Assembly (NCBI GenBank): GCA_963823525.1
Contig: CAWGLW010000001.1
Coordinates: 372,001-436,000 of the forward strand
Reading direction: 5' to 3'
DNA from: CAWGLW01 sp963823525
GTDB lineage: Bacteria > Pseudomonadota > Gammaproteobacteria > Steroidobacterales > Steroidobacteraceae
DNA length: 64,000 nucleotides
Shown here piece after piece: positions 15,411 to 25,135 of this stretch; the stretch's first letter is position 1; each line of letters begins with the position of its first letter. The notes under the pieces were generated by a model. That model saw only the letters and a program-made list of their open reading frames with translations, searched no databases and was not told where the DNA came from. Both the position numbers and the translations under genes were made by a program.

Positions 15411-17459
15411 ATGATGATACGTGAATGGACCGCTGCGGCCCTGCTGGTCGCCGCAGGCGCAGCATCCGCCACCCCGCAGAAGACCACCGACCCTGACCTC
15501 GGCGAAATCGTCGTCACCGCATCGCGCATGCACGCACCGGTGCTGGTCGTCACCGACCCGAAGGCGCCCCGGCAACCCTTACCCGCGCACGACGGCGCTG
15601 ACTATCTGAAGACGATTCCGGGATTCTCGGTCATCCGCAAGGGCGGAACCGACGGTGACCCGGTGTTTCGCGGAATGGCCGCATCTCGCGTGAACATACT
15701 GCTGGACGGCGAGCAGGTCCTCGGCGGCTGCGGCATGCGCATGGATCCGCCGACGGCCTACGTCTTTCCCGAGGCCTACGATCAGATTACGGTCGTCAAG
15801 GGTCCACAGACCGTACTGTACGGACCCGGCAGCTCCTCGGCGACCGTTCGGTTTGAGCGACAGCCGCCAAGCTTCGATGAACCGGGTCTCGAAGGCGACG
15901 CCAGCCTTCTCGGCGCGAGCTTCGGGCGCACCGACCTGATGGCCGAGCTGCGCGGCGGAACGCGACGCGTCTACGGTCAGTTGACGGGCACGCACGCGGA
16001 ATCCGGCGACTACCACGATGGCGCCGGCGACCGTGTTCACTCTGCCTATCAGCGCTGGAGCGTCAACGGCGCCATCGGGTTCACACCCGCGCCAGGCAGC
16101 CGCTTCGAATTGAGCGGCGCCGTCAGCAACGGCGAGGCGGCATACGCCGACCGCGCAATGGATGGTGTGCTGTTCGACCGGGAGAACCTCGGCTTCAGGC
16201 TCGAGCGGGAATTCTCGGGAGACATCCTGCAAGGCCTCGAAGCCCAGGCTTACTACAACTACATTGACCACGTCATGGACAACTACAGCCTGCGTGATTT
16301 CCAGAGCACAATGATGATGCCGGGCCCTACCGCGTCCAATCCCGATCGACGCACGACCGGTGGCCGACTGGCCTTTGACTTTGGCTTCGCGGCCGATGCA
16401 CGCGCGACCGTCGGCATGGACCTGCAGGAGAACCAGCACCGTATCCGTGGAACGGGCAACGAGATTGAGCTGCCCTACGAGCAGATGCGGCGCGAGGACG
16501 ACGCCTGGTTTCGCAATACCGGAGTGTTCGTCGAGGCGACATTACCGCGCGGCGAACAATCGCGCGTCGTCGCCGGACTTCGTGCCGACCGCTGGCGCGC
16601 AACCGATGAGCGTGAATCGCTGGCCATCGGCATGTCGATGCAGCCTAATCCAACTGCAGGCGAGAGCCGTGAGGCCGTACTCCCGAGCGGTTTCCTGCGC
16701 TACGAGCACGACCTGTCAGAGCGCCCGGTGACCACTTTCGCCGGGCTGGGCCATGTGCAGCGTTTTCCGGACTACTGGGAACTGTTCGCACGAAAGGAAG
16801 CAACCGACAGCCTCTCAGCGTTTCATACCCGGCCAGAGAAGACCACTCAGTTCGACACGGGAATCGTGTTTTTGGGGACCCGCAGCAACGGATCGATTTC
16901 CGCTTTCTTCAACGAAATCGACGACTACATTCTCATTGAGTCCGGTTATCAGAAGGGGATGCGTCAGACGACGATCACGCGCAACGTCAATGCCCGTACC
17001 TGGGGCGGCGAAGCCGACGCCAGTTACGCCCTTACCCCGTCGCTGAATGCCACCGGAACGCTGGCATTTACCCGCGGGGATAACCTCAGCGACGATCGCC
17101 CGCTGGCGCAGATGCCACCGCTGGAGTTTCGAGCCGCACTGGATTACACGCGCAATACCTGGGCCGCCGGGGCACTGTGGCGCCTCGTGGCTGCCCAGGA
17201 TCGCTACGCGATCAACCAGGGCAATGTCGTGGGTCAGGACCTGGGGCCCTCAGGCGGCTTCGGTGTGTTGTCATTCAATGGCAGCTGGCGCCTGTTGCCG
17301 GGCATGCTGCTCTCGGCCGGGGTGGACAATCTGTTCGACAAAGTCTACGCGGAGCACCTGAGCCGGTCGGGTTCGGCCGTGGCCGGTTACACGCAGACGA
17401 CCCGGGTCAACGAGCCGGGTCGAACGTTGTGGCTCAAATTCAGTGCGTCGTTCGAATGA
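15411..17459 (+). CDS. TonB-dependent copper receptor (OprC/NosA-like)
   Basis: The 682-residue protein has a signal peptide (1-21), a TonB-box-like DLGEIVVTASR segment, a plug domain (about 55-165) and a beta-barrel ending in FSASFE. GGCGMRMDPPTAYVFPEAY in the plug is the hallmark of copper receptors of the OprC/NosA group, with Cys and Met residues that bind copper. Energy would come from TonB-ExbBD, not encoded here. ATG 15411 is chosen for the signal peptide; 15414 is equally possible. Confidence 0.9.
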   Translation: MMIREWTAAALLVAAGAASATPQKTTDPDLGEIVVTASRMHAPVLVVTDPKAPRQPLPAHDGADYLKTIPGFSVIRKGGTDGDPVFRGMAASRVNILLDGEQVLGGCGMRMDPPTAYVFPEAYDQITVVKGPQTVLYGPGSSSATVRFERQPPSFDEPGLEGDASLLGASFGRTDLMAELRGGTRRVYGQLTGTHAESGDYHDGAGDRVHSAYQRWSVNGAIGFTPAPGSRFELSGAVSNGEAAYADRAMDGVLFDRENLGFRLEREFSGDILQGLEAQAYYNYIDHVMDNYSLRDFQSTMMMPGPTASNPDRRTTGGRLAFDFGFAADARATVGMDLQENQHRIRGTGNEIELPYEQMRREDDAWFRNTGVFVEATLPRGEQSRVVAGLRADRWRATDERESLAIGMSMQPNPTAGESREAVLPSGFLRYEHDLSERPVTTFAGLGHVQRFPDYWELFARKEATDSLSAFHTRPEKTTQFDTGIVFLGTRSNGSISAFFNEIDDYILIESGYQKGMRQTTITRNVNARTWGGEADASYALTPSLNATGTLAFTRGDNLSDDRPLAQMPPLEFRAALDYTRNTWAAGALWRLVAAQDRYAINQGNVVGQDLGPSGGFGVLSFNGSWRLLPGMLLSAGVDNLFDKVYAEHLSRSGSAVAGYTQTTRVNEPGRTLWLKFSASFE

Positions 17460-17493
17460 ATCGGCGCCACCACCGAACCGCAATCGCGCGGAT

Positions 17494-17514
17494 ACCGGCG
17501 CACGAAGAGCCGGT
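17494..17514 (+). terminator. Possible terminator after copper receptor
   Basis: ACCGGC (17494-17499) pairs with GCCGGT (17509-17514) around a 9-base loop and is followed by GTTTGCTCT. It is 35 bases after the receptor stop. The stem is short and the T-tract poor. Confidence 0.25.
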
Positions 17515-17689
17515 GTTTGCTCTGCCTTCGCCTCTGATTGTCGGTGAGCCGGACGGCCGCGATGCGATGGCGACTGGCACCGCGCTGCGCGAATCCGACG
17601 AATCGATCTGATCGAAGAGGGATCAGATGACACGTCACCCCTCCACGGCCGGAGGCGCAGGCCAGGCCATTCTTCGAGGACCCCGGATC

Positions 17690-18448
17690 ATGACCCGACC
17701 GATTATCTGCGGCGGCTGCGCCACCGTACTGCTCGCGCTGCTCAGCAATCCGCTCCTCGCACAGACCTACCCGTTCAGCCTCGAACTGGAAGCCGGTCCG
17801 AGTTGGCAGGGCCGCAATGACGTACAGATTCCCAACGACGATGAAGGCACTCGGTTTTCACTTCGGGATCTTGTGGGCGACGGCCCATGGCCTGCTGTCA
17901 GGCTGACCGCAATCTGGAACATCAACGCCAGGCACGGACTGCGGATCCTGCTGGCACCGCTGTCATACACTGAAACGGGGCGGCTCGAAGAAGATGTCCA
18001 GTTCGTCGGCGAGACCTACGCTGCCGGCGAAAAAACCCAGGCCACCTACACGTTCAACTCATGGCGTATTGGCTACCGCTACCATTTCTACGACAAGGGC
18101 CCATGGAACCTTTGGGTTGGCGCGACGGCCAAGATTCGCGACGCGGAGATCAGGCTGAAACAAGGAACGGTGAGCAGCAAGGACGACAACGTCGGCTTTG
18201 TACCGCTGCTGTATTTTGCAGCGGACTACCGCTTCAATGAAAACTGGTCCGTCGCCGCAGACATCGATGCGCTGGCCGGCGGTCCGGGCCGCGCCATCGA
18301 TCTCGGCGTAAGGTTGAATTACGCGCTGAGCGAGCAGTGGACCATCGGCCTCGGCTACCGGGCACTCGAGGGCGGCGTGGACAGCGACGATGTCTACAAT
18401 TTTGCGTGGTTTAATTCGGCATTGCTTTCCACTCGTTACCGTTTCTAG
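17690..18448 (+). CDS. Outer-membrane beta-barrel protein, unknown function
   Basis: A signal peptide (residues 1-25, ending LLAQ) is followed by about 225 residues with alternating hydrophobic strands and a C-terminal strand ALLSTRYRF ending in phenylalanine, the mark of BAM-inserted barrels. The size suggests 8 to 10 strands, as in OmpW or OmpA-barrel-like families. I do not recognise a specific family. ATG 17690 gives the signal peptide directly. It is probably transcribed alone. Confidence 0.72.
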   Translation: MTRPIICGGCATVLLALLSNPLLAQTYPFSLELEAGPSWQGRNDVQIPNDDEGTRFSLRDLVGDGPWPAVRLTAIWNINARHGLRILLAPLSYTETGRLEEDVQFVGETYAAGEKTQATYTFNSWRIGYRYHFYDKGPWNLWVGATAKIRDAEIRLKQGTVSSKDDNVGFVPLLYFAADYRFNENWSVAADIDALAGGPGRAIDLGVRLNYALSEQWTIGLGYRALEGGVDSDDVYNFAWFNSALLSTRYRF

Positions 18449-18522
18449 GTCTGCGATGGGCGCCCCGGCCGCAAAAGCGACCCTGCCGGAGTAGACTGAG
18501 GGAGAGTCAACAGGAGAAAGCC

Positions 18523-19374
18523 ATGACCCGGGGAAGCTGTCTTTGCGGAACGGTACGCTATGAAATCGACGGGCCGTTCAACCTGATGCTGAATTGCCAC
18601 TGCTCGATGTGCCGCAAGCAATCCGGCGCCTCCTTCGTCACTTTCGTCGCGGCACCGCTTGCCGGGTATCGTCTTCTGGACGGGGCAACCTCGGTCGGTC
18701 ACTTTGCTTCCTCGCCCGGGCACCAGCGCTCCTTCTGCAGGAAATGCGGATCCGTGCTTCCCGAAGCCATGACGGAGATGGGTCTCGTGGTCGCCCCGGC
18801 CGGCAACCTGGAAGGTGAGCTGGGACTCACACCGCAGATGCACATATTCACCGGGTCGAAAGCTCCGTGGTACGTGATTGCGGATGATCTGCCGCAATAC
18901 GAGACCTACCCGCCGGAATTCCAGGCGACGCCGACCGCAAGACCGGCGCACGAAACCGTCGAGGGGGTGATCCACGGCAGCTGCCTGTGCGGCAAGGTTG
19001 AATTTGCCATCGATGGCCCGCCCATCGGAATGTTCTATTGTCATTGCTCGCGTTGCCGGCGCGGCCGCAGTGCCGAGCACGCGGCCAATCTCTTCTACAA
19101 GGCCGAGAATTTCAAATGGCTGCAGGGCGAGTCGCTGGTACGCGTTTTCAAGCTGCCTGAAGCAAAATTTTTCGCGACGGCTTTCTGCAGCGAGTGTGGC
19201 GCCGGCGTGCCCGGCGTATCGACAGAGAGAAACCTCGCCGTCGTACCGGCCGGTTCGCTGGACGATGACCCCGGGATCCGTGCCAAGGCACGGATATGCG
19301 TTGCCAGTAAAGCGGACTGGTCGGTGATCAGCGACGACATTCCCCAGTTTGCAGACATGCCACCGCGCGGATAA
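18523..19374 (+). CDS. Tandem GFA-domain (CENP-V/GFA) zinc protein
   Basis: The 283-residue protein contains two complete GFA domains. Domain 1 has GSCLCG, NCHCSMC and FCRKCG (to about residue 130); domain 2 repeats GSCLCG, YCHCSRC and FCSECG (about 147-283). Each holds the full cysteine set for two zinc sites. Single-domain relatives are often annotated as glutathione-dependent formaldehyde-activating enzymes, although many have other or unknown activities. CAGGAGAAAGCC before ATG is a good ribosome-binding site. A second, single-domain GFA gene lies at 51752-52246. Confidence 0.88.
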   Translation: MTRGSCLCGTVRYEIDGPFNLMLNCHCSMCRKQSGASFVTFVAAPLAGYRLLDGATSVGHFASSPGHQRSFCRKCGSVLPEAMTEMGLVVAPAGNLEGELGLTPQMHIFTGSKAPWYVIADDLPQYETYPPEFQATPTARPAHETVEGVIHGSCLCGKVEFAIDGPPIGMFYCHCSRCRRGRSAEHAANLFYKAENFKWLQGESLVRVFKLPEAKFFATAFCSECGAGVPGVSTERNLAVVPAGSLDDDPGIRAKARICVASKADWSVISDDIPQFADMPPRG

Positions 19375-19403
19375 CTCGAGGTTCGCGGGAGGCCGGGGCT
19401 GCC

Positions 19404-19619
19404 TTAATCCTCGGGTTCGTTCTCGGCAGCACTCCACTGCCGGCGATGCGCCAGCTCAGCCGCGCTGCGCACACTCGCGTGGCGGTTTGAAAGCAGCAGG
19501 GAAGACGGATCACAGACGCGTGCGCGAATCACGCCGAGGTCTACCGCAGCGTCGAACAGGCTTGGATACCAGCTCTCCCACTCCGGCAGAATCTTCTCGA
19601 CGTGTTCCCTGAGAGTCAT
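19404..19619 (-). CDS. Small protein downstream of PA2778-like peptidase
   Basis: The 71-residue protein (MTLREHVEKILPEWESWYPSL) is mostly helical with charged residues and no membrane segment. I do not recognise the family. It follows the cysteine-peptidase gene: a TTG at 19655 would overlap the peptidase stop by four bases, while ATG 19619 leaves a 32-base gap. Either way it seems to be the third gene of the PA2779-PA2778 operon. Confidence 0.5.
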   Translation of the reverse strand: MTLREHVEKILPEWESWYPSLFDAAVDLGVIRARVCDPSSLLLSNRHASVRSAAELAHRRQWSAAENEPED

Positions 19620-19651
19620 GCGCTTGAGTGTGCCGCTCACCGCCGGGAGAT

Positions 19652-20719
19652 TCAATCCGTGTGCCGGGCCGCCACGACCGTGGCTGTCGGACAGCCTGGC
19701 GAATCAACGCCGCTCGCTGCGCCGATTCGACTGGCACTCGATGCAATCATCGCGGCAAATGGCCCGCCGGCGGCCAGGACACGAGCGACCTCGATTTCAT
19801 CGGCGGCGGTGGCCGGACACCCGAGCTGCAGCAGGACTTCAGCGCGATTGTTGCGCGCGACCACATCGCTGGGGCTGCGCGCAATCGCGGCAAGATAGCC
19901 CCGCTCTGCTGCTCTGAAATCCCCCTGCATATAGGCCAGGTTCCCGATGCCCAGGCGTGGCAGGGATGCGTCCGGCCATTGCCGGGTTGCCGCCTCGTAA
20001 GCCAGCGAAGCGGCCGCATACTGACCGACGGCCTCCAGTCCTGCCGCCGCCTGCATGTATCGCTGTATATCCGGCTCATCCGGCATCTCACCCGGCTTCA
20101 GTATGGCCAGCGCCCAACGATCGGCGCGATTCCAGCTCGCCAGGAACCGATCTGCCGGCATCTCGAGCCTTTTCCGGGTACCAGAGCGAAGCACGATGCG
20201 GTCGGACTCGGAGTCATAGCCAATGACGACGGCGTAGTGCCAGCCGGGAACCGGACCGGCACCGAATTTCTGCAGAACCAGCACGGGCCGCCCGGCGGCG
20301 ACTTCACCGAGCAGGGCGTCGAGGCTTGGCAGCAGAAGGTATGGGACGCGCTCATAGCGACGGGCCGCCGCGACGAGTTCAGTCTGCAGGCTTCCGCGAC
20401 GACCCGGCAAATACATCAGGGGAGTCAATTCATCGGGTGTCACGTCGACGGCCGAAGCGGCAAGCACTGTCGCCAGTGCCGCCGGCCCACACTGGTACTG
20501 CCGCTGAGCAAAGAACGGCGTCGTCGTGAGTTCAACAATGCCGCTGGGCTGGCCGCCTGCGTCCGCCGGTGAGGTCATCCTGTCCGCTGCGCAGCCGGAC
20601 AGGACAAAGACAAGGCCGTACAGACCTGCCCGGCAAACGACAGCGGCACACTTCCGTACGATCGGAATCGATCGCCGGGCTGCTTGCCTAGGGGAACTTT
20701 TTGAAAATATCGATGACAC
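19652..20719 (-). CDS. PA2778-family C39-like cysteine peptidase with TPRs
   Basis: A lipoprotein-type leader (VFVLSGC) is followed by a papain-like C39 domain: QYQCGPAALATVL holds the oxyanion glutamine and nucleophile cysteine, and GWHYAVVIGYD the histidine. Tetratricopeptide repeats fill the C-terminal third (about 225-330). C39 peptidases cleave double-glycine leaders in bacteriocin export; this solo family is always seen beside PA2779-like genes, and its substrate is unknown to me. The start is uncertain: GTG 20719 overlaps the preceding gene by 32 bases, while TTG 20731 is also open. Confidence 0.8.
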   Translation of the reverse strand: MSSIFSKSSPRQAARRSIPIVRKCAAVVCRAGLYGLVFVLSGCAADRMTSPADAGGQPSGIVELTTTPFFAQRQYQCGPAALATVLAASAVDVTPDELTPLMYLPGRRGSLQTELVAAARRYERVPYLLLPSLDALLGEVAAGRPVLVLQKFGAGPVPGWHYAVVIGYDSESDRIVLRSGTRKRLEMPADRFLASWNRADRWALAILKPGEMPDEPDIQRYMQAAAGLEAVGQYAAASLAYEAATRQWPDASLPRLGIGNLAYMQGDFRAAERGYLAAIARSPSDVVARNNRAEVLLQLGCPATAADEIEVARVLAAGGPFAAMIASSASRIGAASGVDSPGCPTATVVAARHTD

Positions 20720-21068
20720 CGACCGCCTCAAGGATCAGCAGAACAAGAAAGACGACGCCGATGACCGCCAGTGCGCTGGCACCGGCCGGCGCCTGTTCGA
20801 CCTGAACCGACAGCGTTCGAATCTCCGCGTCGGTCAAAGAGGCAACCCTTGCCTCGACCTGCGCCGGATCGACCCCGAGCGCGATGAACTGCTCGCGGAC
20901 CTGCGCGCGGCTCAACGCCGAATTGATCACCTCCAGGTCCTGCGCACGACTGTGCGATTCGACGGCCTCCAGCGTGCCGATGATCCCGGCTTCGGCGACA
21001 ATCGGTGAGCCCATGTTCAATATGGCAAGGCACAGTGCGCTTGCCAGTAATCGCTTGAATAAAAACAC
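20688..21068 (-). CDS. PA2779-family membrane protein
   Basis: The 126-residue protein has an N-terminal signal segment (about 1-27, ending AEA), a helical middle with SRAQVREQFIALGVDPAQVEARVASLTDAEI, and one C-terminal transmembrane helix (about 98-118) before IDIFKKFP. This is the PA2779 family, paired with PA2778-like cysteine peptidases; it may be the peptidase's substrate or membrane anchor. GTG 21068 is chosen because GTAGAGGTG precedes the signal segment; longer frames are unlike protein. Confidence 0.8.
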   Translation of the reverse strand: MFLFKRLLASALCLAILNMGSPIVAEAGIIGTLEAVESHSRAQDLEVINSALSRAQVREQFIALGVDPAQVEARVASLTDAEIRTLSVQVEQAPAGASALAVIGVVFLVLLILEAVGVIDIFKKFP

Positions 21069-21173
21069 CTCTACGCACCTCCGCGCTCCTTCCAGGGAGC
21101 AGCCGCAGTGTAGTGCGCGTAACCCCTGGATCGTCAGCAAACTGCGACGATTCCAGTGACGTCGTTCTCAGTT

Positions 21174-21773
21174 TTAGCGTCCGCCGAACAGTGTCTGCGC
21201 CAGCCCGGCGTACGCGGAAGGGTCGGTCAGCAGCACGAAGGCCAGACCCGCGAGCGCTCCGCCGAGGTGTGCATCATGATTGATGCGACCGCGGGCATGA
21301 TTGGCCGAATACCAGGAATAGGCGACATAGCCGATCGCGAACAGCGGGGCCGGTATCGGAAACGGGAATGGCAGGATGATGAGTTTCTGGGAAGGAAAGT
21401 AAACGATGGAGGCGAACAGCACCGCCGATATGGCCCCCGAGGCACCCAGCGATGCATACGCCGGGTTGTTGCGTTGCTTGTAGTAGGTACCGGCCTCACT
21501 GAAGATCAGTCCCGCCAGGTAGAGCAGTGCAAAACGCGTCGCGCCGATCAGCCTCGCCAGGGGAAAGGCGAAAAAGAAATAGGTCACCATGTTGAACAGC
21601 AGGTGCGGAATATCGGCGTGCACAAAGCCGCTGGTGATGATCGTGTCGTATTGTCGCTTGCGCAGAAACCAGTACGGGCGAAAGAGGCTCCGCTCGATCA
21701 GCCCCGGGGCCGCATAGAGACCGGCCAGGCTGGCCACGATCGTGACCACGAAGATAATCCACGCTACGCTCAT
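21174..21773 (-). CDS. Rhomboid-family intramembrane serine protease
   Basis: The 199-residue protein has about six membrane helices. The nucleophile lies in GASGAIS (S112) and the partner histidine in NHDAHLGG (H169), so the catalytic dyad is intact. SGFVHADIPHLLFNM is the conserved L1/TM2 region. Rhomboids cut single-pass membrane proteins within the bilayer. The PA2779-like gene starts 105 bases downstream in the same direction. Confidence 0.9.
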   Translation of the reverse strand: MSVAWIIFVVTIVASLAGLYAAPGLIERSLFRPYWFLRKRQYDTIITSGFVHADIPHLLFNMVTYFFFAFPLARLIGATRFALLYLAGLIFSEAGTYYKQRNNPAYASLGASGAISAVLFASIVYFPSQKLIILPFPFPIPAPLFAIGYVAYSWYSANHARGRINHDAHLGGALAGLAFVLLTDPSAYAGLAQTLFGGR

Positions 21774-21908
21774 CTACGGACTCCATACCCGAAGAGGCGG
21801 GGCACCGACCGTAACCCGCCGCGGGACAATGATGTAGTGTAACCCGTGGCGGCCGGCCGTCCTGCCGCCCCGATACGCCACGCCATTCACTCACTGGAAA
21901 CTGCAGCC

Positions 21909-24659
21909 GTGACCCATCATCCTGACAAAGACCGCCCCCTGCGCGAGGACATTCGTCTCCTCGGTCGACTGCTGGGTGACACCGTGCGCGAGCAGGAGGG
22001 CGAGCCGGCCTTCGAACTCATCGAGCAGATTCGCCGCAGCTCGATCGCTTTTCATCGAGACAACGACCGGGCCGCTCACCGGGAGATGGAATCAATGCTG
22101 GCGGCATTGAGCACCGATGAGGCCATGATCGTCGTGCGAGCGTTCAGTTACTTCTCGCACCTGGCCAACATCGCCGAGGATCTGCACCACATTCGCCGCT
22201 CGCGAGAGCACCAGATCGCCGGATCCGCACCACGGCCAGGGAGCCTCGCTTACGCACTCGATCGTATCGCGGAACTGGCGGTCGAGCCGGAAAAGGTAGC
22301 GGGGTTCTTTCAACATGGCCTCATATCACCGGTCCTGACGGCGCACCCGACCGAGGTTCAGCGCAAGAGTGTGCTCGACACGGAAATGAAGATCTCCCGG
22401 CTGCTCGAGGTGCGTGACCGGGTCGAGCAAACGCCCGATGAACAGGCCGCCAACGACGCATCCGTACGTCGAAGCGTGCTCGCCCTCTGGCAGACGCGCA
22501 TGCTCAGACCACATCGAATCGGCGTGATTGACGAAGTCGCCAATGGCCTGTCGTTTTACGATCATACGTTCCTCAAGGAAGTGCCGCGCATGTATGCGGC
22601 ACTGGAAGATGAACTCACGCAACGCGGCGAGCCGCCACCCGCGAGCGGACTGCCATCGTTCTTTCGAATGGGCTCCTGGATCGGTGGCGATCGTGACGGA
22701 AATCCGTTCGTCACGGCTCCGGTGCTCGAACGCACGGTGCGCATGCAGTCATCGCGTATCCTGACCTGGTACCTCGAGCAGTTGCATGAGTTAGGCTTCG
22801 ACATACCCGGCGCGACGACCCAGATTGAAACGACCGACGAGCTGGGCGAACTGGCCGCGCGTTCGCCCGATGTGAACCCGCAACGCGCCGACGAACCGTA
22901 TCGCCGCGCCCTCACCGGCATCTATGCGCGAATCGCCGCCACCGCTCGCAAGCTCGATCTCGCACAGCCGCTGCGGCACGCCGTCGGTGACGCACCACCT
23001 TACGAAGACAGCGCGCAGTTCGTCGCGGACCTCGATGTCATCCACCGCTCGCTGGAAGCCAATAACTCATCGCTGCTTGCGGGCGGCCGCCTTCGCCACT
23101 TGCGCAGGGCCGCCCGGATCTTTGGCTTTCACCTGGCCTGCATGGACATGCGGCAGAATTCCGATGTACACGAGCGCGTCATCGCGGAGCTTTTCTCGGC
23201 GGTACGACCCGGCACCGACTACCTGTCGCTCGATGAGGACGCCCGCGTTGCCCTGCTGTGCAACGAATTGCAGAGCCCGCGACCTCTGGTATCACCTTTC
23301 CTGGATTATTCTGAGGAAACCAACAGCGAGCTGGCGATCAGCCGCACCGCCAGGGAACTGCGCGCCCGCTTTGGTTCGGACAGCATACAGACTTACATCA
23401 TCTCCAAGACCGACCAGGTGTCGGACATTCTCGAAGCGACGATGCTCGCCAAGGAGGCGGGAATGATGCACCCGGGCGAGGCCCGCCTGGATATCTGCAT
23501 CGTACCTTTGTTCGAAACCATTGCGGACCTTCGCAACGCCGGCTCGACCATGGATCGATTATTCCGGACGCCGGCATACGCAAGACTGCTGGAATCCCGT
23601 GGTCACCGCCAGGAGGTGATGCTGGGTTATTCCGACAGTAACAAGGATGGCGGTTTCCTGACCTCCGGCTGGGAATTATTCAAGGCCGAAACGGAATTGA
23701 CCCGCGTGTTCGCCGATCACGGAATCGGCCTCCGGCTGTTCCACGGGCGCGGCGGATCGGTCGGTCGTGGCGGCGGGCCCAGCTACCAGGCCGTCCTGGC
23801 GCAGCCGGCCGGAGCTGTCCAGGCACAGATCCGCGTAACCGAGCAGGGCGAAGTGATCGGCGCGAAGTACAGCAACCCGGAAGTGGGCCGCCGAAACCTT
23901 GAAACCCTCGTTGCCGCAACGATGGAGGCCACACTCCTCGCAGACCAGCAGCCGCCGGCGCCAGCGGAGTTCCTTGAGGCCATGCAGGAGCTGTCGGCGC
24001 ACGCCTTTGCGGCCTACCGTGGTCTCGTCTACGAGACCCCGGGATTCGAACGCTACTTCTGGGAATCCACCGTGATCAGCGAGATCGCGGAACTCAATAT
24101 TGGCAGCCGGCCGGCTTCGCGAAAGAAATCAACGGCCATCGAAGACCTCCGTGCCATCCCCTGGGTCTTTTCATGGGCGCAATGCCGCCTGATGCTGCCC
24201 GGCTGGTACGGATTCGGTTCGGCCGTCGAGGCATGGCTGGCGGGGCGCTCCGATGGCCTCGCGCTGCTGCAACGAATGTACGAACAATGGCCATTCTTTT
24301 CATCGCTGCTGTCGAACATGGACATGGTGCTGTCCAAGACCGACCTCGGCATCGCCTCACGCTATGCGGCACTGGTCAACGACCCGGCCCTTCGCGAGAT
24401 GATCTTCTCGCGGATCACCACAGAACACGCTTCAACGATAAGCAACCTGCTGTCGATTACCGGCAGCACCAGGCTTCTTCAGAACAACCCGCTGCTGGCG
24501 CGCTCGATCCGCAATCGCTTCCCCTACCTCGACCCGCTGAATCACATCCAGGTCGAACTGCTCAACCGTTACCGCTCAGGCGACCGGGCCGAACGCATTC
24601 GGCGCGGCATCCACCTGACCATCAACGGCATTGCCGCCGGGTTGCGGAACAGTGGTTGA
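21909..24659 (+). CDS. ppc: Phosphoenolpyruvate carboxylase
   Basis: The 916-residue enzyme makes oxaloacetate from PEP and bicarbonate, replenishing the TCA cycle. LTAHPTEVQRKS (near residue 145) contains the catalytic histidine, GYSDSNKDGG the conserved lysine region, and FHGRGGSVGRGGGP the glycine-rich PEP loop; the C-terminus RNSG is intact. The start is not certain: GTG 21909 fits the usual N-terminus; GTG 21846 would add 21 residues. Transcribed alone, divergent from the rhomboid gene. Confidence 0.97.
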   Translation: MTHHPDKDRPLREDIRLLGRLLGDTVREQEGEPAFELIEQIRRSSIAFHRDNDRAAHREMESMLAALSTDEAMIVVRAFSYFSHLANIAEDLHHIRRSREHQIAGSAPRPGSLAYALDRIAELAVEPEKVAGFFQHGLISPVLTAHPTEVQRKSVLDTEMKISRLLEVRDRVEQTPDEQAANDASVRRSVLALWQTRMLRPHRIGVIDEVANGLSFYDHTFLKEVPRMYAALEDELTQRGEPPPASGLPSFFRMGSWIGGDRDGNPFVTAPVLERTVRMQSSRILTWYLEQLHELGFDIPGATTQIETTDELGELAARSPDVNPQRADEPYRRALTGIYARIAATARKLDLAQPLRHAVGDAPPYEDSAQFVADLDVIHRSLEANNSSLLAGGRLRHLRRAARIFGFHLACMDMRQNSDVHERVIAELFSAVRPGTDYLSLDEDARVALLCNELQSPRPLVSPFLDYSEETNSELAISRTARELRARFGSDSIQTYIISKTDQVSDILEATMLAKEAGMMHPGEARLDICIVPLFETIADLRNAGSTMDRLFRTPAYARLLESRGHRQEVMLGYSDSNKDGGFLTSGWELFKAETELTRVFADHGIGLRLFHGRGGSVGRGGGPSYQAVLAQPAGAVQAQIRVTEQGEVIGAKYSNPEVGRRNLETLVAATMEATLLADQQPPAPAEFLEAMQELSAHAFAAYRGLVYETPGFERYFWESTVISEIAELNIGSRPASRKKSTAIEDLRAIPWVFSWAQCRLMLPGWYGFGSAVEAWLAGRSDGLALLQRMYEQWPFFSSLLSNMDMVLSKTDLGIASRYAALVNDPALREMIFSRITTEHASTISNLLSITGSTRLLQNNPLLARSIRNRFPYLDPLNHIQVELLNRYRSGDRAERIRRGIHLTINGIAAGLRNSG

Positions 24660-24691
24660 GGCCGGGCGACAGACGTTGCCCGGATCGAAGT

Positions 24692-25069
24692 TCAGGCGCT
24701 CTTGAAACAGTAGCAATTGAGCTTGTTGCCATCGAGGTCGCGGAAATACGCCGCGTAGAACCCCGGCATGCCGCGTTCCCCTGGCGCGCCTTCGTCGGTA
24801 CCACCCAGTGCCAGTGCCTTGTGGTAAATCGCATCGACCTTTTCGTTGCTGTCGACCAGCAGCGCGATCATCATGCCATTGCCGACGGTTGCCTGTTTCC
24901 CGTCATACGGCTTCGTGACACCGATCACCGGCTTGTCGGGCGCAACGATCCAGTAGACGCCGTTGTCCGACTCCATCATTCGCTTTGCGCCAAGGTCGCC
25001 AAGCAGGGCATCGTAGAACGCGGTAGCCCTTGGGAGGTCGTTGGTGCCGAGCGTCACGTATCCAATCAT
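24692..25069 (-). CDS. VOC-family (glyoxalase-fold) protein
   Basis: The 125-residue protein has the paired beta-alpha-beta-beta-beta modules of the vicinal-oxygen-chelate fold, starting IGYVTLGTNDLPRATAFYDALLG and ending AAYFRDLDGNKLNCYCF. Metal ligands are not obvious and the substrate is unknown. It faces the ppc gene convergently and lies downstream of the MBL gene. Confidence 0.85.
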   Translation of the reverse strand: MIGYVTLGTNDLPRATAFYDALLGDLGAKRMMESDNGVYWIVAPDKPVIGVTKPYDGKQATVGNGMMIALLVDSNEKVDAIYHKALALGGTDEGAPGERGMPGFYAAYFRDLDGNKLNCYCFKSA

Positions 25070-25135
25070 GGCAGGACTCCGTCTGCGGGTTTATGAACGG
25101 TGGCCGAAGACTAACTCAGTGCCTCGTAAAACGCC

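Noticed and set aside
15579..16439. Open frame of 286 codons opposite the copper receptor
   Set aside because: No ribosome-binding site or family resemblance; the receptor on the other strand is complete.
17504..17611. Short frame between the copper receptor and the barrel protein
   Set aside because: No start codon with a ribosome-binding site, and composition unlike neighbouring genes.
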